DNA of 26,032 nt. It comes from SURF-21 sp964592775 (lineage in GTDB: Bacteria; Actinomycetota; Geothermincolia; Geothermincolales; RBG-13-55-18). The translations under genes were made by a program, and so were the position numbers. Where the stretch lies: assembly GCA_964592775.1 (NCBI GenBank), contig CAZQFX010000018.1, positions 1 to 26,032 on the forward strand, written 5' to 3'. The notes below the pieces were generated by a model that had not been told where the DNA came from, did no database searches, and saw only the letters and a program-made list of their open reading frames with translations. Below are positions 7,427 to 14,664 of the stretch, in pieces. Each line of letters begins with the position of its first letter. Within the stretch, counting starts at the first letter, position 1.

Positions 7427-8257
7427 TTGCGCATAGAGGAGTTAGGGGTAGGACAGGAGGAAGAGGCCCTCGCCTTTCTCGAGCGGGACCCCGTCCGCAA
7501 CCTGCGCATGGCCTGGGCCCTGCGCCGCTGGGGCCTCTTCGACCTGGGCCTCGCGGAGCAGGGGAACTTCCTCGCCGCCCGCGACGCGAAAGGGCTCCGG
7601 GGCCTGCTGTTCCAGAACAACCAGGGCATGTTGAGGCTGGCCGCGCGCGGAGATGCCGCCCGTGGGCTGGCGGAAAGAGCGCTCTCGCTTTGGGGCACGC
7701 CGCAGGTGCTGGCGGGGCCGGAGGAAGAGGTGGAGGAGCTGCTGACATCGGTCGAGGGGCTGGCTCGGGCCGTGGAGCACCGCGAGGAGGAGGTCAGCCT
7801 CGCGCTCCGTCCGGGCGAACTCATCCCCCGCTGGGGAGGGGCCGTGGCGGCCGGCGAGGAAGACCTGGACGACCTGGCGGCCCTGGAGGGGATGCTCCAG
7901 GAAGAACTCCTGGGCAGCCGCGCCGAGGGCTGGATCATCCGCTCCCAGTTGCGGCGCGCGCTGGAGGAAGGTTCGGCCGCCCTGGTCAGGTGGGACGGCA
8001 GGACGGTGGCCAAGGCCGAGATCGAGGCTGGAACCCCGGGCGCGGATGAACTCGGCGGAGTCTATACCGTGCCGGAACTGCGCCGCCGGGGATTCGCGGC
8101 CTCCGCCTGCACCCTGGTATGCAACGCCTCCCCGGCGCGCGGCAAGACCGTGCGGCTGGAGACACAGCGCGACAACGCCGCCGCTATCGCCCTCTATAAG
8201 CGCCTGGGCTTCAAGGAACTGTGGCCCCACCTGGCGGTGAGGTTCGCGCAAGAATAA
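7427..8257 (+). CDS. GNAT-family N-acetyltransferase with DUF4081-like N-terminal half
   Basis: A 276-residue protein with two GNAT-like halves. The N-terminal part carries FLERDPVRNLRMAWALRRWG (17-36), resembling the DPVxN signature of actinobacterial DUF4081 acetyltransferases. The C-terminal part has the acetyl-CoA signature: strand GGVYTVPELRRRGFA (210-224), with RRRGFA as the pyrophosphate loop, and NAAAIALYKRLGF (250-262) as motif B. These enzymes transfer acetyl from acetyl-CoA to an amine; the substrate cannot be read from sequence. Start is TTG 7427, chosen because GGAGG lies seven bases upstream and the N-terminal signature follows closely. It is transcribed divergently from the helicase. 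GC and codon use fit the host, in contrast to the next two genes. Confidence 0.85.
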   Translation: MRIEELGVGQEEEALAFLERDPVRNLRMAWALRRWGLFDLGLAEQGNFLAARDAKGLRGLLFQNNQGMLRLAARGDAARGLAERALSLWGTPQVLAGPEEEVEELLTSVEGLARAVEHREEEVSLALRPGELIPRWGGAVAAGEEDLDDLAALEGMLQEELLGSRAEGWIIRSQLRRALEEGSAALVRWDGRTVAKAEIEAGTPGADELGGVYTVPELRRRGFAASACTLVCNASPARGKTVRLETQRDNAAAIALYKRLGFKELWPHLAVRFAQE

Positions 8258-8428
8258 ATTGATGTAGAGCTTCTCCCGAACTTCATTCATCCTTTGGCTC
8301 GGCTATCAGTCAGCAATGTCACACCGACCTGCTATTCTGTGGTAGGGAGGTCTTTGCGGAGAGAGACAGAAAATATCAGAGAGTTGCATACGCGACCTAG
8401 TTTTATGAAACGATGACAAGGAGATTGA

Positions 8429-8459
8429 TTGATATAACAGTACGATTGAAGGTTATACC
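8429..8459 (+). promoter_or_regulatory. Weak candidate promoter of the methyltransferase gene
   Basis: TTGATA (8429-8434) and TATACC or TTATAC (8453-8459) are spaced by 18-19 nt in the AT-rich leader of the methyltransferase. The -10 is poor, and AT-rich DNA produces such pairs by chance. Confidence 0.3.
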
Positions 8460-8515
8460 AGAATATTCAATATCTGAAAAAACAGTAAACCTCAGCATAT
8501 GGAGAAGGATGGAGT

Positions 8516-9220
8516 ATGGATAATATGGCAACAGAAATTACGTCTGCTTGTAAGGAAAGCGGGCGGAAAAGCCCTAATGGTATAGCTACGAATGCGCTAG
8601 TTTTTAGCGCTCATATCGGTGACAACCAATATGTATTCCCGAAGGTATTGGATTTGTATGTGCCGAAAGGCAGCGTAATCGCAGATGTCACTTATGGAAA
8701 AGGAGTCTTCTGGAGGTATGTAGATGAAGAGGACTACGAATTATTAAGATCCGATATTGCGACCGGGATAGATTGCAGAGACCTGCCTTACGAGGATAAT
8801 GCTATTGACTGCGTGGTACTCGATCCGCCCTATATGCATACTCCTGGCGGCACGGCTCACGTAGGACATCAAAACTATGAGGCTTACTACAGGAACAACT
8901 CCGTTACTAATTCAGGAAAGAAATATCATGAAGCCGTTCTCGATCTCTATTTCTCGGCATCACGAGAAGCTTTGAGGGTTCTCAAACCTAAAGGAATACT
9001 TATCGTCAAGTGTCAAGACGAAGTCTGCGCAAATAGGCAGCGGCTCACGCACGTTGAAGTAATCAATGAATTAGAAAATTATGGCTTCATTGTTGAAGAT
9101 CTTTTTGTGGTTGTGCGAAACGGCAAACCGGGTGTCAGCAGAATAATAAGACAGAAACATGCAAGAAAGAACCATTCGTATTTTCTGGTGTTCCGAAAAA
9201 TGGCTCCAAGGCAGTCATGA
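8516..9220 (+). CDS. DNA methyltransferase (N6-adenine or N4-cytosine type, DPPY motif)
   Basis: A 234-residue AdoMet-dependent methylase. DVTYGKGVFW (57-66) fits motif I (AdoMet loop), and VLDPPY (101-106) is catalytic motif IV, typical of amino-methylating DNA enzymes. Motif I comes before motif IV, so it is not in the circularly permuted beta order. EALRVLKPKGILIVKCQDE (about 145-165) matches a later core strand, and the basic C-terminus RQKHARKNHSYFLVF is common among phage and island DNA methylases. Target sequence is unknown. Start ATG 8516 has AAGGA six bases upstream; ATG 8525 is an alternative. It converges with the putative nuclease gene, sharing the stop region TCATGA. Codon use (ATA, AAT, TTA, AGA) is AT-rich and foreign to the neighbourhood. 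As the protective half of a restriction pair it would methylate host DNA. Confidence 0.85.
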   Translation: MDNMATEITSACKESGRKSPNGIATNALVFSAHIGDNQYVFPKVLDLYVPKGSVIADVTYGKGVFWRYVDEEDYELLRSDIATGIDCRDLPYEDNAIDCVVLDPPYMHTPGGTAHVGHQNYEAYYRNNSVTNSGKKYHEAVLDLYFSASREALRVLKPKGILIVKCQDEVCANRQRLTHVEVINELENYGFIVEDLFVVVRNGKPGVSRIIRQKHARKNHSYFLVFRKMAPRQS

Positions 9221-10114
9221 CAGGATTTCCTCGGATTCGCGGAAAAATTCACCAAAGGATTTTACGACAATTGATGGCCTATCTTTGCAGAGCTGTTCAT
9301 ATCTCTCGGGTATGTCAAGGTAGTATACTCGCTTGAGTTGGGAAATAAACAATTGGTAAACTTTCCACTGCTCAGGAAGACAGATTTCGACCACCTCTCT
9401 GGTCCTGGTTTCCAGTTTCGTTTCTGCGAGACATATAAGAATTCCCCTTATCTGATCGACACCATAGATTCCATCAAGTATTCGTTGATGTGCCCAAACC
9501 TGTATTGCCCGTTCACGAGTAGATGTTTTGACTGGAAAATGCAGACGAGCTTGATCCGCTCCGAGATCAAAAATGTAATCCGTAGGAAGTGTCGTCGGTT
9601 TATCGAGACTCAGGACTTCTATTTCTTTTTGCGGAGTCTTGCTAAGATACTTACTGAGAATATTACCGATAAGGTATTCAAAATATGTACCTGGGGATTT
9701 CTTGTTTCCGCTCTTCGCGAGATCAATTGCACAGCAAAAGGACATTGCCGCAGAATAGCAGGCTGCAGTTATTTCATCCGCATTCATGCTGCCTAAGCCG
9801 TTATTGCGAAGCTTGGTCATGAAGCCTTGAATATAACTTCTGTCCTCGACGAATAGTGACTCATTTACCGCGCGAGACAACCGCTTTCCTTTGGAAAAGG
9901 CAAAATATGATTTCGATGAAACCTTTGATAGCAAAGGTTCTCGTACACATCGTTGCAAGTAGCTTAAGGACGAAAGGACAACTTTTTCGATTTGATCGGT
10001 CACGGCATTAGAGCCGATGCCCTCGTTAGCCAATGATTTTAGAAGCGTGTAATTCTTAGCAAACCGAAGGTCAGCGCCTGCTACCATGTTTTTAAAGGCT
10101 CCTTCATATATCAT
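9215..10114 (-). CDS. Putative type II restriction endonuclease (PD-(D/E)XK-like)
   Basis: A 299-residue protein next to a DNA methylase. A PD-(D/E)XK-like core can be traced: Glu146 in TYFEYLIGNIL, Asp179 in LPTDYIFDL, then the short strand HFPVKTSTRERAIQVWAHQ with Lys196 in the position of the catalytic Lys. The spacing Asp-x16-Lys is reasonable for this fold. I do not recognise a named family, and the recognition site cannot be read. It would cut unmethylated target DNA. It has its own promoter (10133-10161). The first ATG (10114) has no good ribosome site, whereas the internal Met10 (ATG 10085-10087) has GAAGGAG eleven bases upstream and is probably the real start. It is AT-rich like the methylase. 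Alternative: another nuclease of an antiphage module. Confidence 0.65.
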   Translation of the reverse strand: MIYEGAFKNMVAGADLRFAKNYTLLKSLANEGIGSNAVTDQIEKVVLSSLSYLQRCVREPLLSKVSSKSYFAFSKGKRLSRAVNESLFVEDRSYIQGFMTKLRNNGLGSMNADEITAACYSAAMSFCCAIDLAKSGNKKSPGTYFEYLIGNILSKYLSKTPQKEIEVLSLDKPTTLPTDYIFDLGADQARLHFPVKTSTRERAIQVWAHQRILDGIYGVDQIRGILICLAETKLETRTREVVEICLPEQWKVYQLFISQLKRVYYLDIPERYEQLCKDRPSIVVKSFGEFFRESEEILS

Positions 10115-10132
10115 CCGGAGTTTAACAATGCA

Positions 10133-10161
10133 ATAATATGGTTTAGCTTGATTGGTTGCAA
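10133..10161 (-). promoter_or_regulatory. Promoter of the putative endonuclease gene
   Basis: On the minus strand TTGCAA (10156-10161) and TATTAT (10133-10138) are separated by exactly 17 nt. The -10 lies 18 nt upstream of the first possible start (10114) and 45 nt upstream of the preferred one (10087). Confidence 0.55.
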
Positions 10162-10197
10162 GGCACTTCTCTAGCTGCTTGAGGGTAATGGTAGGCC

Positions 10198-10368
10198 ATG
10201 TCGGCTACTTGCAAGAAAAGAGCGTCAGTAGAGACTCCAACCGACTTTGTTAAGGAAATCGAAAAATGTGAGATTTGGGTATCAGGGAATGAGCAAGCGG
10301 CTGGATATTGGGATTATCACCTAGCGGGAGGTTATCCGGTTCGGTTCTTCTGCAATAAGTGCGGGTGA
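10198..10368 (+). CDS. Small hypothetical protein, possibly a gene remnant
   Basis: A 56-codon open frame, beginning MSATCKKRASVETPTDFVKE and ending FFCNKCG, with AT-rich codons like the island. The composition looks protein-like (charged helix, then a Cys-rich end), but there is no recognised family and only a weak GAGGG twelve bases ahead of the ATG. The last 12 codons lie inside the left arm of the inverted repeat starting at 10332, so the C-terminus may come from repeat insertion into a longer gene. Treat as uncertain. Confidence 0.35.
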   Translation: MSATCKKRASVETPTDFVKEIEKCEIWVSGNEQAAGYWDYHLAGGYPVRFFCNKCG

Positions 10369-10469
10369 ATGGAGGATGAGGATGGTTAAGTCAAACCGAG
10401 GGGTCTGGAACGGGGCACTCGGACTGAGTGAAAGCCACCCACACTTATTGCAGAAGAACCTCCGGATAA
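10332..10469. repeat. Long inverted repeat carrying dispersed-repeat copies B and C
   Basis: The left arm (10332-10366) and right arm (10436-10469) are reverse complements over about 34 bp. The core GGTTCTTCTGCAATAAGTG (10343-10361) matches without error, and TTATCCGG also pairs at the outer ends. The arms enclose 69 bp. Read on the minus strand, 10404-10343 is homologous to copy A (3217-3277). The right arm with 10416-10435 is a shorter plus-strand copy lacking about 20 bp. The structure resembles a small non-autonomous element or a fused pair of extragenic repeats, placed exactly where the AT-rich island returns to host-like DNA. Confidence 0.75.
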
Positions 10470-10504
10470 AGCATCCTCTGTAAGGTAAGGAGTAGAAAAA
10501 ACTG

Positions 10505-11830
10505 GTGAACGCAGACGACAAGCACTGGAACCCGGAGATGGAGCTCCTGGGGAGGGAAGACCTCGAGGCCCTGCAGTTGCAGCGCCTGCGGGAGACCCTG
10601 GAGCGCTGCTCTCGCAGCCCTTTCTTCCGTGGCTGGTTCCGCGACGCGGGGTTCGACCCCGGCGGGGTGAAGTCGGCCGCCGACATACGCGGGCTGCCCT
10701 GCATGGACAAGGATACCCTCAGGGGCGGCGACCCCTTCCGTTTCCTCACCGTGCCGATGGACGACATCGTGCGCATGCACTCGTCATCCGGGACTTCGGG
10801 GCAGGCAACGGTCGTCTTCCACACCGCCCGGGATATCGAGGCATGGGCGGAGCTGGTGTCGCGTTGCATGTACATGGTCGGGGTACGCCGTTCCGACGTC
10901 TTCCAGAACATGATGGGATACGGGCTGTTCACCGGCGGCCTCGGGTTTCATTACGCGGCGGAGAGGATAGGCGCCATGGTCATCCCGGCGGGCTCGGGCA
11001 ACAGCAAGCGCCAGATACAACTGATGCGCGATTTCCACACCACGGCCATGCACATCATCCCCAGCTACGCCCTGTACCTCCTGGAGGTTTTCAACGAGCT
11101 GGGGCTGGATCCGCGCTCGGACACCGACCTGCGCATAGCCATCATCGGCGCCGAGCCCCACACCGAGGCGCTGCGGCGCCGGCTGGAGAAAGCATACGGC
11201 CTTGACGCCTACAACAGCTACGGGCTGTCGGAGATGTGCGGCCCGGGCGTGGCTTTCGAGTGCCCGGCCAAGGACGGCATGCACGTATGGGAGGACAGCT
11301 TCCTGGCGGAGGTACTGGACCCGGTGACCCTGGAGCCGGTGGCCGAGGGGGAGGAGGGGGAACTCGTGTTCACCTCGCTCAACCGCGAGGGCATGCCCCT
11401 GCTGCGTTACCGCACCCACGATCTCGCCTCCGTCTACCCGGGCGCCTGCTCCTGCGGCAGGGCGCACCGCCGCATCTCGCGCATCAAGGGCCGCAGCGAC
11501 GACATGTTCATCATCAAGGGGGTGAACGTCTTTCCCATGCAGGTGGAGAAGGTGATCCTGGAGGCGCTGGGGGTGGGCTCCAACTACCAGATCGTCCTGG
11601 ATACCGTGGGATCCATGGACGAGATGCGCGTGATGGTGGAGGTATCGGGCGAACTATGGCATGGCGAGGTGCGGGAGCTCAACCGCCTCAGGCGCAGGAT
11701 AATGGTGGAACTGCGGCAGGAGGTGCTGGTGACCCCGCTGGTCGAGCTGGTCGAACCGGGCTCGCTCCCGGCAAGTGAGGGCAAGGCGGTGCGGGTGGTG
11801 GACAGGAGAGAGCACGTGAGGGGGGATTGA
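10505..11830 (+). CDS. paaK: Phenylacetate-CoA ligase-like adenylate-forming enzyme
   Basis: A 441-residue ANL-superfamily acyl-CoA ligase of the PaaK group, near the usual length of about 430-440. The phosphate loop is HSSSGTSGQATVV (92-104); YNSYGLSEMCGPG (236-248) is the adenylate-binding motif; RYRTHDL (301-307) holds the ribose-binding Asp; KGVNVFPMQVE (338-348) opens the mobile C-terminal domain. It would activate an aromatic acid such as phenylacetate or an indole acetate with ATP and CoA; substrate is inferred only. CSCGRAH (316-322) is typical of the group. Start is GTG 10505, with AAGGAG eleven bases upstream. It overlaps the following ACT-domain gene by 4 bp (TTGA), a pairing common for PaaK homologues, which suggests co-translation and feedback or ligand control. 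Confidence 0.85.
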   Translation: MNADDKHWNPEMELLGREDLEALQLQRLRETLERCSRSPFFRGWFRDAGFDPGGVKSAADIRGLPCMDKDTLRGGDPFRFLTVPMDDIVRMHSSSGTSGQATVVFHTARDIEAWAELVSRCMYMVGVRRSDVFQNMMGYGLFTGGLGFHYAAERIGAMVIPAGSGNSKRQIQLMRDFHTTAMHIIPSYALYLLEVFNELGLDPRSDTDLRIAIIGAEPHTEALRRRLEKAYGLDAYNSYGLSEMCGPGVAFECPAKDGMHVWEDSFLAEVLDPVTLEPVAEGEEGELVFTSLNREGMPLLRYRTHDLASVYPGACSCGRAHRRISRIKGRSDDMFIIKGVNVFPMQVEKVILEALGVGSNYQIVLDTVGSMDEMRVMVEVSGELWHGEVRELNRLRRRIMVELRQEVLVTPLVELVEPGSLPASEGKAVRVVDRREHVRGD

Positions 11831-12480
11831 AGGTGGCCAAGCAGATCAACGTCTTCGCCCAGAACCAGCCCGGGAGGCTGGAGCGGCTTACCGAGGTCCT
11901 CCTCGGGGAGGGAATAAACATCCGCGCCATCACCATCGCCGGCGCCGACGACTACGGGGTGGTCAAGCTCCTGGCCGACGATCCCAACAAGGCCTTCGAG
12001 GCACTGCGGCAGGAGTGTTTCTCCGCCGTAACTATTCAGCCCCACTCTCACCACGAAGAGCAACCAACTGACACAGATCGAGTTACTTGCTCTACTGGAC
12101 TCGGGACATTATTGACCGTTCGCCCTCCATTCCCGCCTGGAGAGCAAGATGCCGCACATGAAAGGCCACTGGAAGAGGGTCTCGTTCTACGCGGTGGAGA
12201 CGGCCCGCAAGATGGAACTGGACGGAGACTACATCCGTCTCATCGAAAGAGCGGCGGACCTCATGGATATCGGGATGCTCCAGGTGGCCGGCAGCCTTTC
12301 GAAGGACGCGTACGGCTCGACCGGGATGCTTCCGGCCGACAAGGAGATGATAAAGAGGCATACCGTCATCGCGGCGGACATGCTGGCTGCGATCCGGCCC
12401 AACTGGGAGCTGATGCCCCTGGTCCGGGGCCACCACGAGTGGTGGAACGGCATGGGATATCCCGATGGCCTCAAGGGTGA
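11827..12480 (+). CDS. Truncated ACT-domain protein; reading frame runs on into unrelated sequence
   Basis: Only residues 1 to about 75 look real: one complete ACT domain (INVFAQNQPGRLERLTEVLL to FSAVTIQ), with the ligand-binding signature NQPGRL. Proteins paired with PaaK usually carry two ACT domains; the second is missing here. After about base 12060 the frame stays open to 12480 only as a shadow of the HD-GYP gene in another frame, giving Gly/Pro/Arg-rich nonsense. The start TTG 11827 overlaps the PaaK stop TGA; GTG 11833 is an alternative. The likely original role is an amino-acid or aromatic-ligand sensor for the ligase. I read this as a gene cut by a deletion or rearrangement whose product may still fold. 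Confidence 0.6.
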   Translation: MKVAKQINVFAQNQPGRLERLTEVLLGEGINIRAITIAGADDYGVVKLLADDPNKAFEALRQECFSAVTIQPHSHHEEQPTDTDRVTCSTGLGTLLTVRPPFPPGEQDAAHERPLEEGLVLRGGDGPQDGTGRRLHPSHRKSGGPHGYRDAPGGRQPFEGRVRLDRDASGRQGDDKEAYRHRGGHAGCDPAQLGADAPGPGPPRVVERHGISRWPQG

Positions 12481-12772
12481 GCCGATACCGCTGGGAGCGC
12501 GCATCCTGAGCGTGGCGGACCCGTTCGCGGCCATGACATCCTGGCGTTCGTACCGCGAGATACTGGAGCCAAAGGATGCGCTGAAGGAGATAGAGGCCTA
12601 TAGTGGGGTGCAGTACGATCCGAAGGTGGTGCTGGCGTTCCTGGCGGTATTGACGCCGCGCGTCTACGGCATGGGGACGATGGGCCGCGAGGATGCGGAA
12701 TTGATCCTCCTCAAGGAGATCAACGGCAACGATGCGCAATTGGGTAAGCGGAGAAACCCGCGAACGATCTGA
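12149..12772 (+). CDS. Degenerate HD-GYP domain protein, N-terminally damaged
   Basis: A 207-residue HD-GYP-type domain, a fold that normally hydrolyses cyclic di-GMP. HHEWWNGMGYPDGLKG (95-110) is the conserved HHE-GYP block, His7, His71 and Asp124 remain, and the helix LGARILSVADPFAAMTS (115-131) is recognisable. The namesake HD is gone, however: Met39-Asp40 stands where active enzymes have His-Asp, in MDIGM for HDIGK, and Ala127 replaces the usual Asp. Metal binding is therefore doubtful. ATG 12149 has GGAG six bases upstream. In the same frame, homologous-looking sequence continues upstream (IELLALLDSGHY, a TGA at 12113-12115, PFALHSRLESK), so the gene probably lost its 5' part to a stop. 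It ends just ahead of a strong terminator. Confidence 0.65.
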   Translation: MPHMKGHWKRVSFYAVETARKMELDGDYIRLIERAADLMDIGMLQVAGSLSKDAYGSTGMLPADKEMIKRHTVIAADMLAAIRPNWELMPLVRGHHEWWNGMGYPDGLKGEPIPLGARILSVADPFAAMTSWRSYREILEPKDALKEIEAYSGVQYDPKVVLAFLAVLTPRVYGMGTMGREDAELILLKEINGNDAQLGKRRNPRTI

Positions 12773-12786
12773 TCGCGTGGATACCG

Positions 12787-12813
12787 GGGCGGGTCTTCGG
12801 GCCCGCCCTTTTT
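12787..12813 (+). terminator. Rho-independent terminator with UUCG tetraloop
   Basis: A 9-bp GC stem (12787-12795 with 12800-12808, one G-U pair) closes on a TTCG loop and is followed by five T. It lies 14 nt after the HD-GYP stop and ends the paaK transcription unit. Confidence 0.9.
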
Positions 12814-12876
12814 CCGTTGCGGAGGTTATGATATTTTAGGTGCGGGCCGGGAAGATGCCGATGAAAGCGAGGGGTT

Positions 12877-13740
12877 ATGCGTAGAAGGAAGATGGGGGCC
12901 ATGGCGCTCACGCTGTGCCTTTCCGTGGCCGTCTCGATCCTGGTTTCCGCCTGCGGAGGCGGCGGTTCCGAGGGCCTGATGAAACGGGAGCTACCCGAGA
13001 ACGCGACCCCGGAGAAGATCATGCTCGATGGCTTGAACGCCACCGACGCGGCGAAGACCCTCGAGTACATCTTCGATTACTCTTTCGTCATACCGCCCAC
13101 GGGCCAGCAGGCATATACCAGCGAGGTATCGTTGAACGGGGAGGGAGCCTACGACGCGCGGAGCGGGAACGCCCAGGCCCATATGGTATGGCCGTCCTTC
13201 GAGATAGAGTTCGACTACGTGCTCTACGACGGCGTCCAGTACTACCGCACGGAGGAGAACGGCCAGTGGTACGAGCTTCCGGCCGGCTCATCGCTGAGCA
13301 TCCCCAGCGTATCCGAGATAATGCGCAATACCTCGGAGTACATGGACAACTTCCAGAAGATAACCCGCCTCGAGGACGAGGCCGTCAACGGCCGTGACTG
13401 CTACCACATCGCGATGGTGCCCAACTTCGACGCCATCATGGAAAACGAGCAGTTCCTGGAGATGATCAAGGGAGACGAGGAGCAGTTGGACGAGGAGACG
13501 ATGAAAAAGATCGATGAGCTGAAGGAGTCGCTCAAGGAAGCCAACGTCAACTACGAATACTGGTTCGACAAGGAATACCTCGTCCTCAGGCGCACTCTCT
13601 ATAATATCGAGATGGTGGAGCCGGGAGACGACCAGACCTCGGCCTATACCGTCAAGCTCATCATGGAGATCGATTTTCCCGCCTACAACCAGGAACTGGA
13701 GATAACCAAGCCGGAGCAGTCGATGATGCACAAGGGCTGA
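12877..13740 (+). CDS. Lipoprotein, LppX/LprG-like fold suspected
   Basis: A 287-residue lipoprotein: basic start MRRRK, hydrophobic core, and lipobox LVSAC with Cys26 as the lipidated residue, so it is anchored outside the membrane. After a Gly-rich linker comes an alpha/beta body with repeated strand motifs (VLYDGVQYYRTEENGQWYEL, 110-129; later YEYWFDKEYLVLRRTLYNIE). This Y-x-x-GQWY pattern is seen in LppX/LprG and DUF6612-type carriers that hold lipids in a half-barrel. Function is inferred from fold resemblance only. It is followed after 9 bp by a second lipoprotein of similar plan, probably a diverged duplicate. GAGGGG directly precedes the ATG. Confidence 0.8.
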   Translation: MRRRKMGAMALTLCLSVAVSILVSACGGGGSEGLMKRELPENATPEKIMLDGLNATDAAKTLEYIFDYSFVIPPTGQQAYTSEVSLNGEGAYDARSGNAQAHMVWPSFEIEFDYVLYDGVQYYRTEENGQWYELPAGSSLSIPSVSEIMRNTSEYMDNFQKITRLEDEAVNGRDCYHIAMVPNFDAIMENEQFLEMIKGDEEQLDEETMKKIDELKESLKEANVNYEYWFDKEYLVLRRTLYNIEMVEPGDDQTSAYTVKLIMEIDFPAYNQELEITKPEQSMMHKG

Positions 13741-13749
13741 GAGGCGGGG

Positions 13750-14571
13750 GTGGGTGTAATGGCCAGGAAAGCGCTTTGTCCGGCGGTATTGCCGGCCCTG
13801 TTGCTGGCCATCGCCCTGCTGCTCGGCGGATGCGGCGCCAAGAGCCAGGACCCCAAGGAGATGCTCGCCACGGCGGTGCAGGCCGCTCGCGACGCGGGAA
13901 GCGCGCACGCCCGGTTGAACGTGTCCATCTCTCCCCTGGAGGGAGAGAAGGGCATGGGCCTGAACGTCCAGGGCGACGCCTGGCTGGACATGGATGCCGG
14001 CGTGATGGACACCCGCTTCACGGTCATGGGCATGGAGCTCTCCTTGCGCTACGTCGAGACCACCGCCTATCTCCAGTTCGGAGGCAAGTGGTACGTGTTG
14101 ACCGCCGACATCCTCGAGGGAGTCGGGGAGGAGACCATCGCCGCGGCGGTCGATGCGCTGTCCTCCATCCCCGAGGTGATCTCTTCCGGCACGGAAGCGA
14201 CGGCGATGGGAGACGAAAAGGTGGGGGGTTTCTCGTGCACCAGGATGGAAGTGGTGCCCGATCCGCGGGCCATAGCCGCACTGGAGCCGGTGGCGAAGCT
14301 GGCGGCCGAACTGGACATGAGCCCGGATGAGCTGGTGGATTACCTGGAGGAGGCGGACGTGGAGATGGAGGTCTGCGTGCAGAAGGACGAGCCCGTCATC
14401 CGCGAGGTGTACCTGGCCGCCAGCGTAAAACTGCCCTCCATCGGCGACCTCGTCGGCATCCCTCTCCTGCCCGATACGGCGCGGGTCGAGATAACCATGT
14501 ACTTCACCGAATACGGCGTGAGCGTGGACGTGCGGGCGCCCACCGGCGCCGAACCCTTCAAAGGATCGTAA
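13750..14571 (+). CDS. Second lipoprotein, LppX/LprG-like fold suspected
   Basis: A 273-residue lipoprotein with lipobox LLGGC (Cys28 from the GTG start). The body repeats the plan of its neighbour: strands with TAYLQFGGKWYVL, then a Cys-containing strand pair GFSCTRMEVVP and a late strand pair ending MYFTEYGVSVDVRAP. Relatives of LppX/LprG bind lipids or lipoglycans between membrane and envelope; no substrate can be assigned. Two starts are possible, GTG 13750 (GAGAGG five bases ahead) and ATG 13759; the latter gives the more usual short basic N-terminus MARK. It is co-transcribed with the preceding gene. No clear terminator separates it from glyQ. Confidence 0.8.
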   Translation: MGVMARKALCPAVLPALLLAIALLLGGCGAKSQDPKEMLATAVQAARDAGSAHARLNVSISPLEGEKGMGLNVQGDAWLDMDAGVMDTRFTVMGMELSLRYVETTAYLQFGGKWYVLTADILEGVGEETIAAAVDALSSIPEVISSGTEATAMGDEKVGGFSCTRMEVVPDPRAIAALEPVAKLAAELDMSPDELVDYLEEADVEMEVCVQKDEPVIREVYLAASVKLPSIGDLVGIPLLPDTARVEITMYFTEYGVSVDVRAPTGAEPFKGS

Positions 14572-14664
14572 ACACATTAGGCTCTTCCGTAATCGATGGC
14601 CCCCGCTATCAGGCGCCTGCCGCTGTTTGATATCATAGCCGTAATCGGATACGCGGAGGTTGGT

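Noticed and set aside
8413..8523. 36-codon frame overlapping the methylase start, possible controller peptide
   Set aside because: No ribosome site and no helix-turn-helix; frames of this length arise by chance in AT-rich DNA.
14572..14664. T-box riboswitch ahead of glyQS
   Set aside because: The leader is under 100 bp and shows no T-box sequence or antiterminator stem.
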